Origin: Saprospiraceae bacterium
GTDB lineage: Bacteria; Bacteroidota; Bacteroidia; Chitinophagales; Saprospiraceae
NCBI GenBank assembly: GCA_022842725.1
Contig: JALHOZ010000001.1
Location: 62,001 to 126,000 of the forward strand
DNA: 64,000 bases
Direction of reading: 5' to 3'
In this document: positions 27,581 to 36,408 of the stretch, in pieces
Layout: every line of letters starts with the position of its first letter
Position numbering within the stretch: the stretch's first letter is position 1
Translations under genes and position numbers: made by a program
Notes under the pieces: generated by a model
The model's database searches: none
The model's input: only the letters and a program-made list of their open reading frames with translations
What the model was told of the DNA's origin: nothing

Positions 27581-28450
27581 ATGCCAAAAAGAAAAGTTGA
27601 GGTTGTTATAATCAGTGATATACATTTAGGTACCTACGGTTGTCATGCCGATTGTTTATTGAGATATCTGAAAAGTGTAGAGCCGGAAATTCTGGTTTTG
27701 AACGGGGACATTGTGGATTTGTGGAATTTTAAAAAATCCTATTTTCCCAAAAGTCATCTACAGGTCATCAGGCAGATATTAAAAATGACCGAAAACGGTA
27801 CTAAAACGTATTACATTACCGGAAATCATGATGATGCATTGAGGAGATTTTCATCTGTGTGTATAGGAAATCTTATCCTTGACGACAAACTTGTGCTCAA
27901 TCTTGATGGCAAAAAAACATGGATATTTCACGGTGACATTTTTGATGCAACAACCAGAGGTTGGGCCAGAATTTTGGCAAAATTAGGAGGTAAAGGATAT
28001 GATATTCTGATATTGATGAATCGTTTTACCAATCATGTGCTGGAAAGGTTGGGACGGGAAAAAGTCAGTTTTTCAAAAAGAATAAAAAACGGCGTCAAAC
28101 GTGCCGTCAAATGGATCAATGATTTTGAACAAACGGCAGCCGCATTGGCCATAGATCAGAATTATCACGTGGTTATCTGCGGACATATTCATCAGCCACA
28201 AATCAAAATATTATCTCACGAGCGGGAAAGTATATTGTATCTCAACTCCGGTGATTGGGTAGAAAATTGTTCTGCACTTGAGTATCAGGACGGTGAATGG
28301 CGTCTGCATTTTGAACCGATTCCCAAGACAGCTGTCCACAGCGAATGGGAAGAGGATTGGGAAAAAGAAGCAGAAACCGAGGTTTTTGATTTTATTTTTA
28401 AAAACAATGTTCAGGATCAGGTGATGCCAAAAAACAAGGCTGCAGTATGA
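27581..28450 (+). CDS. LpxH-like metallophosphoesterase
   Basis: A 289-residue calcineurin-like phosphoesterase with the full metal set: SDIHLG, LNGDIVDLW, TGNHDD, FHGDIFD and VICGHIHQP. This resembles the UDP-2,3-diacylglucosamine hydrolase (LpxH) subgroup widespread in Bacteroidota, which removes UMP to give lipid X in lipid A synthesis; other substrates are possible because this subgroup is not uniform. A helical insertion (about residues 130-200) lies between the fourth and fifth motifs, as in LpxH. The gene overlaps the glycosyltransferase by ATGA, so the two are translationally coupled. Confidence 0.85.
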   Translation: MPKRKVEVVIISDIHLGTYGCHADCLLRYLKSVEPEILVLNGDIVDLWNFKKSYFPKSHLQVIRQILKMTENGTKTYYITGNHDDALRRFSSVCIGNLILDDKLVLNLDGKKTWIFHGDIFDATTRGWARILAKLGGKGYDILILMNRFTNHVLERLGREKVSFSKRIKNGVKRAVKWINDFEQTAAALAIDQNYHVVICGHIHQPQIKILSHERESILYLNSGDWVENCSALEYQDGEWRLHFEPIPKTAVHSEWEEDWEKEAETEVFDFIFKNNVQDQVMPKNKAAV

Positions 28451-29427
28451 AAATATTTTATGCCGTACAAGCGACCGGCAACGGTCACATAAGCCGTGCA
28501 CACCAGTTGCTTCCCTATTTGAGAGAAATGGGGGAAGTGGATATTTTTTTGAGTGGCTCTAATGCCAGTTTGCCTTACGAACTACCGGTAAAATACCGTA
28601 GTGAAGGACTTAGTTTGTTTTATTCGGAATGTGGTGATCTCGATTATTGGAAAACCATCAAATCCATCAGGTATATGAGGGTTTTAAAAGAAGCCAGAGA
28701 TCTTCCGGTAGAAAAGTATGATGTAATCATCAATGATTTTGAACATATTACAGCAAGAGCGTGCCGGATAAAAAAAATACCTTCCGTTCAGTTTGGTCAT
28801 CAGGCCAGTTTTATGAGTAAAAATACACCGCGACCGGACAAAAAAAGTTTTATCGGTGAATTTCTGTTAAAACATTATGCTCCGGCATCAAAATACGTAG
28901 GGCTACATTTTGAATCTTATGATTCGTTTGTTTTTCCGCCCATTATTAAAAAAGAGTTTTTGTCAGTAACACCGAAAGACCAGGGTCATCTCACGGTTTA
29001 TCTTCCTGCCTATGATTATGATTGTGTAAAAAAAATATTCAATGATATCAGTCCGGTCAAAGTCCATTGGTTTTTACCCGGAATAACCCACCCTTATGAA
29101 GAAGGAAATATTACTTTTTTTCCGGTGAGTCAGCAATACTTTAACGATAGTATCATCCATTGTCAGGCACTTTTGACAGGCGGCGGTTTTGAAACTCCGG
29201 CTGAAGCCCTCTATCTGAGAAAAAAGTTAATGGTCATCCCGATCAACGGACAATACGAACAACAATGTAATGCCGCTGCCCTTGAAAAAAGAGGAGTGGC
29301 GCGTTTGTCAGCCTTAAATGAAAAGACCAAACAGGTGTTTTTTGACTGGTTGCGAGCTCCTCAACAAACTGGAACAGTTGAGGCTAATGATATCAAAAAA
29401 ACCCTCGAATATTTGATGTTGGGCTAA
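28447..29427 (+). CDS. Glycosyltransferase, MJ1255/VC2487-like
   Basis: A 326-residue GT-B-fold protein beginning FYAVQATGNGHISRAHQLLPYL, the N-terminal signature of the MJ1255/VC2487 glycosyltransferase family, and ending with the donor-binding motif GGGFETPAEALYLRKKLMVIPINGQYEQ. It starts within the stop region of the phosphoesterase (ATGA overlap). The constant pairing suggests a shared lipid or glycolipid pathway at the inner membrane; acceptor and donor are not known. Confidence 0.85.
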   Translation: MKIFYAVQATGNGHISRAHQLLPYLREMGEVDIFLSGSNASLPYELPVKYRSEGLSLFYSECGDLDYWKTIKSIRYMRVLKEARDLPVEKYDVIINDFEHITARACRIKKIPSVQFGHQASFMSKNTPRPDKKSFIGEFLLKHYAPASKYVGLHFESYDSFVFPPIIKKEFLSVTPKDQGHLTVYLPAYDYDCVKKIFNDISPVKVHWFLPGITHPYEEGNITFFPVSQQYFNDSIIHCQALLTGGGFETPAEALYLRKKLMVIPINGQYEQQCNAAALEKRGVARLSALNEKTKQVFFDWLRAPQQTGTVEANDIKKTLEYLMLG

Positions 29428-29610
29428 AAAACTACCGTTTTCAAGAACAAGAAGTTATTTTTATCTTTATAAAAGGGTAGAATCTTGTACAATTACCACT
29501 TTTTTATGGAAAAATGAGTACAAAATCGTCAATATTGCGTTATAAGGTTAACCTACACCCAAAAATTGGTATTCAGAAAATTTTATGATATCCGACAATT
29601 CTATCCATTC

Positions 29611-30156
29611 ATGATCAGAAAAAAATCAATTACGGTTTTTTTATATTTATTTTTGTTTGTGATGCTGTTTTTGCCGGATCATATGAATGCTCAGTCAAAA
29701 GATAGTTTTACTGTCTATGTATTTTTGTTGGATGAATGCAGGATTTGTCAGGAAGAAGCTCCGGAACTCAATAAAATATCAGATTTGGCCAAAGAATCAG
29801 GAATTGGTTTTGCCGGATATTTTCCCAATCATTCGACTACAGAACAAGGTATAGAAAAATTCAGGAAAAAGTACAAAGTCAGGTATATGACCCAAACGGA
29901 TCACTCAAAAACTATTGCAAAACAATTTCAGGCCACCGTATTGCCTGAGTGCGTGGTGTATAATGAAAGTAAAAAAGAGGTGATATATCGGGGTGCGGTC
30001 AACAATCGTTTTTATGCTCCCGGAAAAAGACGGTCGTCCATCACCCAAAACTACCTGAAAGATGTTATATTTGCCATTCAATCAGGAAAAACGCCAACCT
30101 TTCAGCAGACAGAACCCATTGGTTGTTTCATCAATTATTCAGAAAATCCATTTTAA
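29611..30156 (+). CDS. Exported redoxin/thioredoxin-like protein
   Basis: A 181-residue protein with a signal peptide (about 1-28, ending HMNAQ) and a thioredoxin fold. A CRIC pair (C43, C46) stands where the CxxC active site is expected after the first beta strand, and the cis-proline loop appears as ATVLPECVVY. Near the end is RRSSITQNYLKDVIFAIQSGKTP, shared with redoxin-domain proteins that accompany copper monooxygenases. It ends three bases before the haem/copper monooxygenase gene. The likely role is thiol-disulphide exchange or copper-site maintenance in the periplasm for that partner (inference). I start at ATG 29611, which gives a proper signal peptide. Confidence 0.8.
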   Translation: MIRKKSITVFLYLFLFVMLFLPDHMNAQSKDSFTVYVFLLDECRICQEEAPELNKISDLAKESGIGFAGYFPNHSTTEQGIEKFRKKYKVRYMTQTDHSKTIAKQFQATVLPECVVYNESKKEVIYRGAVNNRFYAPGKRRSSITQNYLKDVIFAIQSGKTPTFQQTEPIGCFINYSENPF

Positions 30157-30159
30157 AAG

Positions 30160-31755
30160 ATGTATAAAATAATATTTACCCTTTTCTTTTTGTCAGCATG
30201 GCAATTCAAATCTTTTGCTCAGCCAACGTATACAAAAGATGTTGCGCAGATTATATACAAACATTGCAGTTCGTGTCACCGACCGGGTGAGATCGGACCG
30301 TTTTCACTGACCAATTATCAGGAAGTATCCAACTGGGCGACCAGTATCCGGTATGTCACGCAAAATAAAATCATGCCACCGTGGAAAGCTGATCCAACAT
30401 ATAGCAGGTTTATGGACGAAAATTATCTTACAGATGGTCAGATCAAAACGATAGCTGATTGGGTCGAAGCCGGAACACCGATGGGAAATCCGGCGGATGA
30501 GCCGACTTTTCCGGATTTTCCTGAAAATTCTTTGTTGGGAGAGCCCGATCTGGTGTTGACTTTTGACAGGAGTTATACCCATAAAGGCACCGGGACGGAT
30601 GAATACAGGTATTTTGTGTTGCCGTCAGGGTTGACCCAGAATAAAAAAATCAAAGCCATAGAACTCAGACCAGGAAATACTAAAATTGTCCACCATGCTT
30701 TGTTTTTTTCTGATGTATCAGGTAAAGCAAAACAATACGACGATCAGACACCGGAGTATGGATTCAGTGCTGATGAAAATCCTGACTTTGACGTATTTGA
30801 AGTCATCAACAGAGACCAATATCCGGGATATGTGCCGGGTCAGAAGCCGAGGAGATTTCCTGATGGAATCGCTATGGATATGGCCGCAGGAAGCGATCTG
30901 GTGATTCAGATGCACTATGCACCGTGGAGTGTGGATGAGACCGATTCTTCTACGGTCAATATCTTTTTTGCTGAAGATTCAGAGTTTATCGACAGGACGG
31001 TGAGAGATTACATCATGTTGCCGTTTAATCTGACCGGTGGTGCCAATAGTTTTTTTCTGATGCCCGGCCAAATCAAGAACTTTGAAGGTGTGTATACTGT
31101 ACCTTTTGATGTCAGTCTGGTAGGTATTTTTCCACACATGCACTATCTGGGTAAAAACTGGGAAGTTTATATTGAAAATACAGATGGCAGCAAAACCAAC
31201 CTGATCAAAATCAATGATTGGGATTTTAACTGGCAGGGAGGATATTATTTTGACCGGTATAAAATCGCCAAAAAAGGAAGTAAAATCCGGGCATTTGCTA
31301 AATATGACAATACCGCCAACAATCCGGCTAATCCCAGCAATCCGCCAAGGTTTGTGACCTGGGGAGAAGGTACCAAAGATGAGATGTACTATTTACCTTT
31401 GTTGTATGTCCCTTATAAATCCGGCGATGAAAACGTCGTCTTTGAGGAAAATACCAGTAATGTGTATGATATCGAAAGTTCTGATTTAAAAGCAAAAATT
31501 TATCCTAATCCCATCTCCGTTCAGCAGACCTATCCGGCTCATGTACAGTTTCAACTACAAAGCGGAACAACCGTGTCCATGGAAATATACAACGAAGCCG
31601 GCCAAATGGTGAGAACCCTGTTCAGGAATGAATATTTTTCTGACGGAGACCATATCGTTCATATCGAGACCTCAAGGGCTGTCAAGGGCAAATATTTTGT
31701 CAAAATTGTTACAAAAAACGATGTGATAACCTTACCGGTTTTGGTGGTGGAGTAA
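30160..31755 (+). CDS. Secreted haem/copper type II monooxygenase (PHM-like) with T9SS tail
   Basis: A 531-residue protein: signal peptide (1-21), a cytochrome c-like domain with haem motif C36-SS-C39-H40 and candidate axial methionine M72 (IMPPW), then a two-lobed copper type II ascorbate-dependent monooxygenase domain (about 130-430) and a T9SS sorting domain (about 445-531, KIYPNPIS to LPVLVVE). Ligands corresponding to those of peptidylglycine hydroxylating monooxygenase are visible: H178/H179 (VHHALFF) and H252 (QMHY) for the first copper, H326/H328 (PHMHYLG) and M409 (DEMYYLPL) for the second. It would hydroxylate an organic substrate outside the cell, with the haem domain delivering electrons (inference). 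Operon with the redoxin. Confidence 0.85.
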   Translation: MYKIIFTLFFLSAWQFKSFAQPTYTKDVAQIIYKHCSSCHRPGEIGPFSLTNYQEVSNWATSIRYVTQNKIMPPWKADPTYSRFMDENYLTDGQIKTIADWVEAGTPMGNPADEPTFPDFPENSLLGEPDLVLTFDRSYTHKGTGTDEYRYFVLPSGLTQNKKIKAIELRPGNTKIVHHALFFSDVSGKAKQYDDQTPEYGFSADENPDFDVFEVINRDQYPGYVPGQKPRRFPDGIAMDMAAGSDLVIQMHYAPWSVDETDSSTVNIFFAEDSEFIDRTVRDYIMLPFNLTGGANSFFLMPGQIKNFEGVYTVPFDVSLVGIFPHMHYLGKNWEVYIENTDGSKTNLIKINDWDFNWQGGYYFDRYKIAKKGSKIRAFAKYDNTANNPANPSNPPRFVTWGEGTKDEMYYLPLLYVPYKSGDENVVFEENTSNVYDIESSDLKAKIYPNPISVQQTYPAHVQFQLQSGTTVSMEIYNEAGQMVRTLFRNEYFSDGDHIVHIETSRAVKGKYFVKIVTKNDVITLPVLVVE

Positions 31756-31910
31756 GAGGAAGTTTGGAGGGGTAAGTTCGTAGCTAATAGCTCGGAGGGG
31801 TCAGTTCGGAGCTTGGAGGGTTTAGCTGGGAGCTCGTAGTGTGAAGTTCGTTGTTAATAGCTCGTAGGTCGCAGGAATTGGTTTTATCATCCAAATAAAT
31901 TTGGATGTCC
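31756..31910 (+). repeat. Degenerate AGTTCGTAG-type repeat array
   Basis: After the monooxygenase stop, imperfect units of about 20-30 bases recur: AGTTCGTAGCTAATAGCTCG (31774-31793) returns as AGTTCGTTGTTAATAGCTCG (31844-31863), with shorter decayed copies between them (AGTTCGGAGCTTGGAGG, GGGAGCTCGTAG). No coding potential. The rest of the gap to 31968 has a small CCCGAA/TTCGGG hairpin at 31939-31954 without a T-run. Confidence 0.55.
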
Positions 31911-31968
31911 TGGTAGCCCCATAACGCCACAACACCATCCCGAAGGTTTTCGGGACCATAAAACTTTT

Positions 31969-32142
31969 TTATATTTTCACTACCTTCCCTTGTTGTAATA
32001 CCTGATTTTTTTCAACAATTCGGTATATAGCTACCCTGAACGAGGGAAGAAACGGAATATTGATAGAATCCGAAATACACTTTTTGGCGGTGGACCAACT
32101 ATTATTTTTTTCAAAATATAATTGCCGATATACATCCAGCAC
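31969..32142 (-). CDS. Possible small gene coupled to msrBA
   Basis: A 57-codon frame with a GTG start two bases downstream of the msrBA stop codon. The translation (VLDVYRQLYFEKNNSW ... GKVVKI) has a composition like real proteins of this genome and no antisense partner. It could be a short translationally coupled gene or the eroded tail of a former gene. No family is recognised and no ATG is available, so confidence is low. Confidence 0.3.
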   Translation of the reverse strand: MLDVYRQLYFEKNNSWSTAKKCISDSINIPFLPSFRVAIYRIVEKNQVLQQGKVVKI

Positions 32143-32143
32143 T

Positions 32144-33124
32144 TCACACCATCTTTTCCTGATACAGCTCCCTGAATTTTTTGAGTTTGGGTTCGATGAC
32201 GACGCTGCAATACGGATTTTTGTTTTTGTTGAGTTCAAAATAATTCTGGTGGTAATCTTCAGCTGAATAAAAATATTCAAAAGGTGCCACTTCTGTGACG
32301 ATGGGATTTTCAAAATATGGCGAAACCTCATCCAATACGTTTTCTATAATCGATTTTTCTTTTTCGGATCTGTAAAAAATAACACTGCGGTATTGGGTTC
32401 CTCTGTCTGCACCCTGACGGTTTAAGGTCGTCGGATCATGGGTAGTAATGTGGATGCGCAACAAATCTTCAAAAGAAATGATGGTTGGGTCATAAGTGAT
32501 TTCTACCACTTCGGCATGACCGGTCAGGCCGCTGGTAACTTCATGATAGGTAGGATTTTTGATGCTACCACCACTGTACCCGCTGACCACTTTTTCCACT
32601 CCCTTCAGCTTTTGAAAGATGGCTTCCGTACACCAAAAACAACCACCACCGAAGACAACGGTTTGTTTTTCTCCGGCAACAGGTATGATCTTTTCAAGAG
32701 ATACCGCATTGATACAATACCTCAGACCGCCGGGTTTAGGTCCGTCCTGAAATACGTGTCCAAGGTGCGCTCCGCATGCATTGCACAAGGCTTCAATGCG
32801 GTACATTCCGTGAGAATGATCTTTATAATAGGAGACTGCATTGGGTTTGATCGGTTGGGTAAAACTCGGCCATCCGGTACCGCTGTCAAATTTTTGGGTA
32901 CTGTCAAAAAGCGGGGTTTTACAACATAAACATGCATATTTACCGGGCTCAAATGACTGACACATGTCAGAACTGAAAGGTCTTTCCGTTCCTTTTTTGC
33001 GGGTGACGTAATATTGATCTTCGGTGAGCATTTCCCTCCATTCATCATCCGACTTTTTGACTTTTTGGTCAGGAGACGGATTGCCGGAAGTTGCAAATCT
33101 GAGGATATCGAGCCACGTAAGCAT
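32144..33124 (-). CDS. msrBA: Fused methionine sulfoxide reductase MsrB-MsrA
   Basis: A 326-residue fusion in the order MsrB then MsrA. MsrB (about 22-145) has zinc cysteines C65/C68 and C114/C117, the GTGWPSF motif and catalytic C137 in RYCINAVSL. MsrA (about 155-315) has catalytic C162 in GGCFWC, the GYSGG and GLTGHAEVVE motifs and the AEDYHQNYF segment. Together they reduce the R and S diastereomers of methionine sulfoxide. No signal peptide with the ATG at 33124; a longer in-frame start at 33199 would add a hydrophobic leader (FFYCFFKNIAVVCLFG), which could make it exported, so the start matters for location. Confidence 0.93.
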   Translation of the reverse strand: MLTWLDILRFATSGNPSPDQKVKKSDDEWREMLTEDQYYVTRKKGTERPFSSDMCQSFEPGKYACLCCKTPLFDSTQKFDSGTGWPSFTQPIKPNAVSYYKDHSHGMYRIEALCNACGAHLGHVFQDGPKPGGLRYCINAVSLEKIIPVAGEKQTVVFGGGCFWCTEAIFQKLKGVEKVVSGYSGGSIKNPTYHEVTSGLTGHAEVVEITYDPTIISFEDLLRIHITTHDPTTLNRQGADRGTQYRSVIFYRSEKEKSIIENVLDEVSPYFENPIVTEVAPFEYFYSAEDYHQNYFELNKNKNPYCSVVIEPKLKKFRELYQEKMV

Positions 33125-33513
33125 AATGGTATTTTGACTACCAAACAGGCAGACAACGGCTATGTTTTTAAAAAAGCAATAAAAAAAGGTGTATATCATA
33201 TGAAATATATCAAATCACTTTGTAATAATCATTTACCTACTCAAAAAATTATTAAATGCAAGTTACAATGCGCTATGAAGTTTTTTTCTTAAATTGATTT
33301 TGTCATTACAGGATATTTACATTAATCAGTAGAGGATTATAGCTGAACATTTATTATTTTTTATCAATCCGGATACTAAAATCAAAAAAAAATGGTTTTG
33401 TAGGTACTTTCGTCGTTATTTTCCCTGTTTTAGTCTGAAGTATGAAACCTTTTAAAACATTTTGCCGCTGATTTTATTTATAACTCTTTGTTATTCCGAT
33501 TTTATCACAATAT
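33125..33513. other. Divergent intergenic region
   Basis: 389 bases between msrBA (minus) and the GNAT-fold gene (plus). The part next to msrBA (to 33199) could be an N-terminal extension of that gene. Otherwise the region is AT-rich, with only a weak TAACTCTTTG box at 33481-33490. Nothing else was seen. Confidence 0.5.
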
Positions 33514-34728
33514 ATGACCGAATTATCCATACCTGTCTGCAAAAAAAAGGAGAAAGATATTTCTTTGGTTTCTGACAATACGGTATTTCAGATTTTCGAA
33601 AAAATTGATGATATAGTTTATGTTTGGCAAAAACTATCCGGGGATGATATATTTTTATCTCCCGATTATCTGAGAACCTTAGAAACGGCTCCTGCAGATG
33701 GCATCACGCCTTATTATGTGGTCGTTCGTGATAACGACAGACAAATCGGCATATTATATTTTCAATGGAAATTTTTCCGGCTTCATGAAAATATCAGAGA
33801 CACAAAACCGGCACCGCACGATATTTTTCAAAAACTTAAAAAGGCGGTCATCAAAACCATTAATTTTCCGACATTGGTGTGCGGCAACTTATTGTTGACC
33901 GGAGAGTACGGCTTCAGATTTAGTGAAGGGATAACGTCTGAAAAACAATGGCAGCTGATAGACGATTCCATCAATAGTCTGCAGAAATATTTATTGGCAA
34001 AAGGTCGCCCAGTCGGATTGGTTATTGTCAAAGATTTTGCCGATAGCCGAAAAAAACACGCTGAAACCAATGAGTTTATGGAATTTACCGTACAACCGAC
34101 GATGGTTATGCCTGTCAGGAAGGAATGGAAAAATTTTGAAAACTACACGGATTCGATGAAATCAAAATACAGGGTCCGTTTAAAAAAAGCAAGAAAAGAT
34201 ATCAGCTCATTTCAAATCAGACATTTTTCTGCAGAAGAGATCCGCCAACATGAAGACAGGATTTTTTCTTTGTATCAAAATGTCTCGGACCAGGCCAGTT
34301 TTAATACATTTATACTCCATAAAAACTATTTCGAAACCTTAAAACGGGTTTTTGACGACAAACTTACCTTCACCACCTATTGGCACCATGATACTATGGT
34401 AGGATTCAGCACCACCATCGTCAATGAAAAAAAATTGCACGCACACTTTTTAGGTTATGACAAAGAAGCCAACCGACATTGTCAGCTTTACCTCAATATG
34501 TTGTATGATATCGTAGGACAATCTATTGAAAAACAAACAGAAAATATCGATTTTTCCAGGACTGCCATAGAAATCAAATCAACCGTCGGTGCTGTTGATG
34601 TTCCTTTATATCTTTATATCAAACACAGCAATCCCATTTGGAACAATCTTGTCAGTCCGATTGTGTCTATGGTGAAACCTGATACGGATTATGTCATCAG
34701 ACATCCGTTTAAAGATCATGAAGGATAA
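33514..34728 (+). CDS. GNAT-fold protein, peptidogalycan synthesis (DUF482)-like
   Basis: A 404-residue cytoplasmic protein with two GNAT-like halves. The second half contains the basic MKSKYRVRLKKARKDI stretch, the DQASFNTF region and LHAHFLGYDKEANRHCQLYLNMLYD, patterns found in the PF04339 (peptidogalycan biosynthesis, FemAB-related) group. The C-terminus VDVPLYLYIKHSNPIWNNL is also typical. Function in this group is only inferred, as an acyl- or aminoacyl-transferase acting on envelope or lipid substrates. It lies 95 bases upstream of the GMC oxidoreductase. Confidence 0.65.
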   Translation: MTELSIPVCKKKEKDISLVSDNTVFQIFEKIDDIVYVWQKLSGDDIFLSPDYLRTLETAPADGITPYYVVVRDNDRQIGILYFQWKFFRLHENIRDTKPAPHDIFQKLKKAVIKTINFPTLVCGNLLLTGEYGFRFSEGITSEKQWQLIDDSINSLQKYLLAKGRPVGLVIVKDFADSRKKHAETNEFMEFTVQPTMVMPVRKEWKNFENYTDSMKSKYRVRLKKARKDISSFQIRHFSAEEIRQHEDRIFSLYQNVSDQASFNTFILHKNYFETLKRVFDDKLTFTTYWHHDTMVGFSTTIVNEKKLHAHFLGYDKEANRHCQLYLNMLYDIVGQSIEKQTENIDFSRTAIEIKSTVGAVDVPLYLYIKHSNPIWNNLVSPIVSMVKPDTDYVIRHPFKDHEG

Positions 34729-34823
34729 ATTAATGTATTAAGGATAAAATATTTCCAAACCGGAAATCAAATTAGGGTCAGAATCACAAAAAGTTTATCT
34801 TTACTTTTTAAATCAGATATGTT

Positions 34824-36407
34824 GTGAAGCATTCGGATATTGTTTATGACTTTGTCATTGTCGGGAGCGGATTCGGTGGTTCGGTTTCCGCACTACGCCT
34901 TTCGGAAAAAGGGTATAAAGTCCTTGTCATTGAAAAAGGAAAGTGGTTTTTAAAACCGGAAGATTTCCCAAAGACCAACTGGAACCTTAAAAAATGGTTG
35001 TGGATGCCGCTTTTGGGTTGGAAAGGATTGTTCAACCTGTCGTTTTTCCGACATGTTACTGTCGTGAGTGGTACAGGAGTTGGTGGGGGATCTCTTGTGT
35101 ATGCCAATACCTTGCCGGTACCAAAAAGTCCGTTTTTTAACTCCGGCAGCTGGAAGGGGTTGCGGGATTGGGAAAACGAATTGAAACCCTTTTACGAAAC
35201 GGCCAAAAAAATGTTGGGCACCAATACCCATCCTTACACCGGAAAAAGTGAAAAGGTGATGATGGAACTCGCCCGTCAAACCGGCAGAGAAGACCATTTT
35301 TTTAAAACGGATGTCGCTGTGTATTTCGGAAAACCCGGCGAAGAGGTCGCAGATCCTTATTTTGATGGCAAAGGGCCAAGCAGAACAGGTTGTATCCTAT
35401 GTGGTGGCTGTATGTTGGGTTGCAGGTATAATTCCAAAAACACCCTTGATAAAAACTATCTGTATCTGGCACAAGGATTGGGTGCAAAAATTTATGCCGA
35501 ACAGGAAGTAACGGATGTAAAACCCTTGGATGAAGATGGAACAAAAGGATATGAAATCACCTATAAACCGACTTTTTCTCCTTTCGGAAAAAAAACAAAA
35601 ATAAAAACCAAATCAGTCATTTTTGCCGGCGGCGTATTGGGCACCATGTCATTATTATTGAGATTAAAAAAGAGCAGCCTCCAACGACTTCCGTCAACTT
35701 TGGGAAACGGTGTCAGAACCAATTCAGAGAGCCTGATCGGCGTGACGAGTTTTGACAAAAAAGCCAATTTTTCAGAAGGAATAGCCATTGGCTCCATTTT
35801 GGAAATCGATGAAAACCGTCATTTGGAACCTGTCAAATATCCTGAAGGTTCGGGATTCTGGAGGCTTTTGATGGCTCCGATGGTCAGCAGTAACCATGCG
35901 ATAGCGAGACTTGCCGGCATGGTGGTGGAGCTGATCACCCATCCTGTCAAAAATTTTAAAGCCTTTTTTATTGATGATTGGGCAAAAAGGACGCAGATAC
36001 TTCTTTATATGGAAAGTATCGACTCCACTTTACGGTTTGCCAGACCTTTTTGGGGAGGATTGTCCAGTAAAATGGAAAAAGGGAAAGCGCCCTCAGCCTA
36101 TAATCCTGTTGCTCAGGAGCTCGCCAAAAAAACTGAAGCCATCGTCAATGGTAAGGCGATGGTCTTAAATACTGAAACCCTCCTTGGCATACCGACGACG
36201 GCACATATTTTGGGTGGCGCCTGTATGGGGAAGGATGTAACCGATGGTGTGATTGATGATCAGAACCGCGTATTTAACTACCAGAATATGTGGATATGTG
36301 ACGGAAGTATGATATCAGCCAATATTGGTGTCAATCCAAGTCTGACGATTACGGCCCTGACCGAAAGAGCGATGAGTTTTATTCCGGATAAAGATCCAAA
36401 TTCTTAG
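34824..36407 (+). CDS. GMC family oxidoreductase with a Cys cluster
   Basis: A 527-residue flavoenzyme. The N-terminal FAD motif is VIVGSGFGGSVSALRL...VLVIEKGKWF; VSGTGVGGGSLVYAN and the C-terminal HILGGACMG and NPSLTITALTERAM complete the GMC/cholesterol-oxidase-like fold. Residues 190-200 read CILCGGCMLGC, a C-x2-C-x2-C-x3-C cluster like a [4Fe-4S] ferredoxin motif. No signal peptide. The substrate is probably an alcohol or sterol-like lipid, undecided. The start is GTG at 34824, because the nearby ATG is out of frame and hits a stop at once. It ends one base before the ATG of the DNA glycosylase, so they are coupled. Confidence 0.88.
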   Translation: MKHSDIVYDFVIVGSGFGGSVSALRLSEKGYKVLVIEKGKWFLKPEDFPKTNWNLKKWLWMPLLGWKGLFNLSFFRHVTVVSGTGVGGGSLVYANTLPVPKSPFFNSGSWKGLRDWENELKPFYETAKKMLGTNTHPYTGKSEKVMMELARQTGREDHFFKTDVAVYFGKPGEEVADPYFDGKGPSRTGCILCGGCMLGCRYNSKNTLDKNYLYLAQGLGAKIYAEQEVTDVKPLDEDGTKGYEITYKPTFSPFGKKTKIKTKSVIFAGGVLGTMSLLLRLKKSSLQRLPSTLGNGVRTNSESLIGVTSFDKKANFSEGIAIGSILEIDENRHLEPVKYPEGSGFWRLLMAPMVSSNHAIARLAGMVVELITHPVKNFKAFFIDDWAKRTQILLYMESIDSTLRFARPFWGGLSSKMEKGKAPSAYNPVAQELAKKTEAIVNGKAMVLNTETLLGIPTTAHILGGACMGKDVTDGVIDDQNRVFNYQNMWICDGSMISANIGVNPSLTITALTERAMSFIPDKDPNS

Positions 36408-36408
36408 T

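Noticed and set aside
31939-31954. CCCGAA/TTCGGG hairpin as a terminator
   Set aside because: The stem is short and no T-run follows directly on either strand.
32438-32929. 163-residue plus-strand frame inside msrBA
   Set aside because: It is the antisense of conserved Msr motifs and has no domain of its own.
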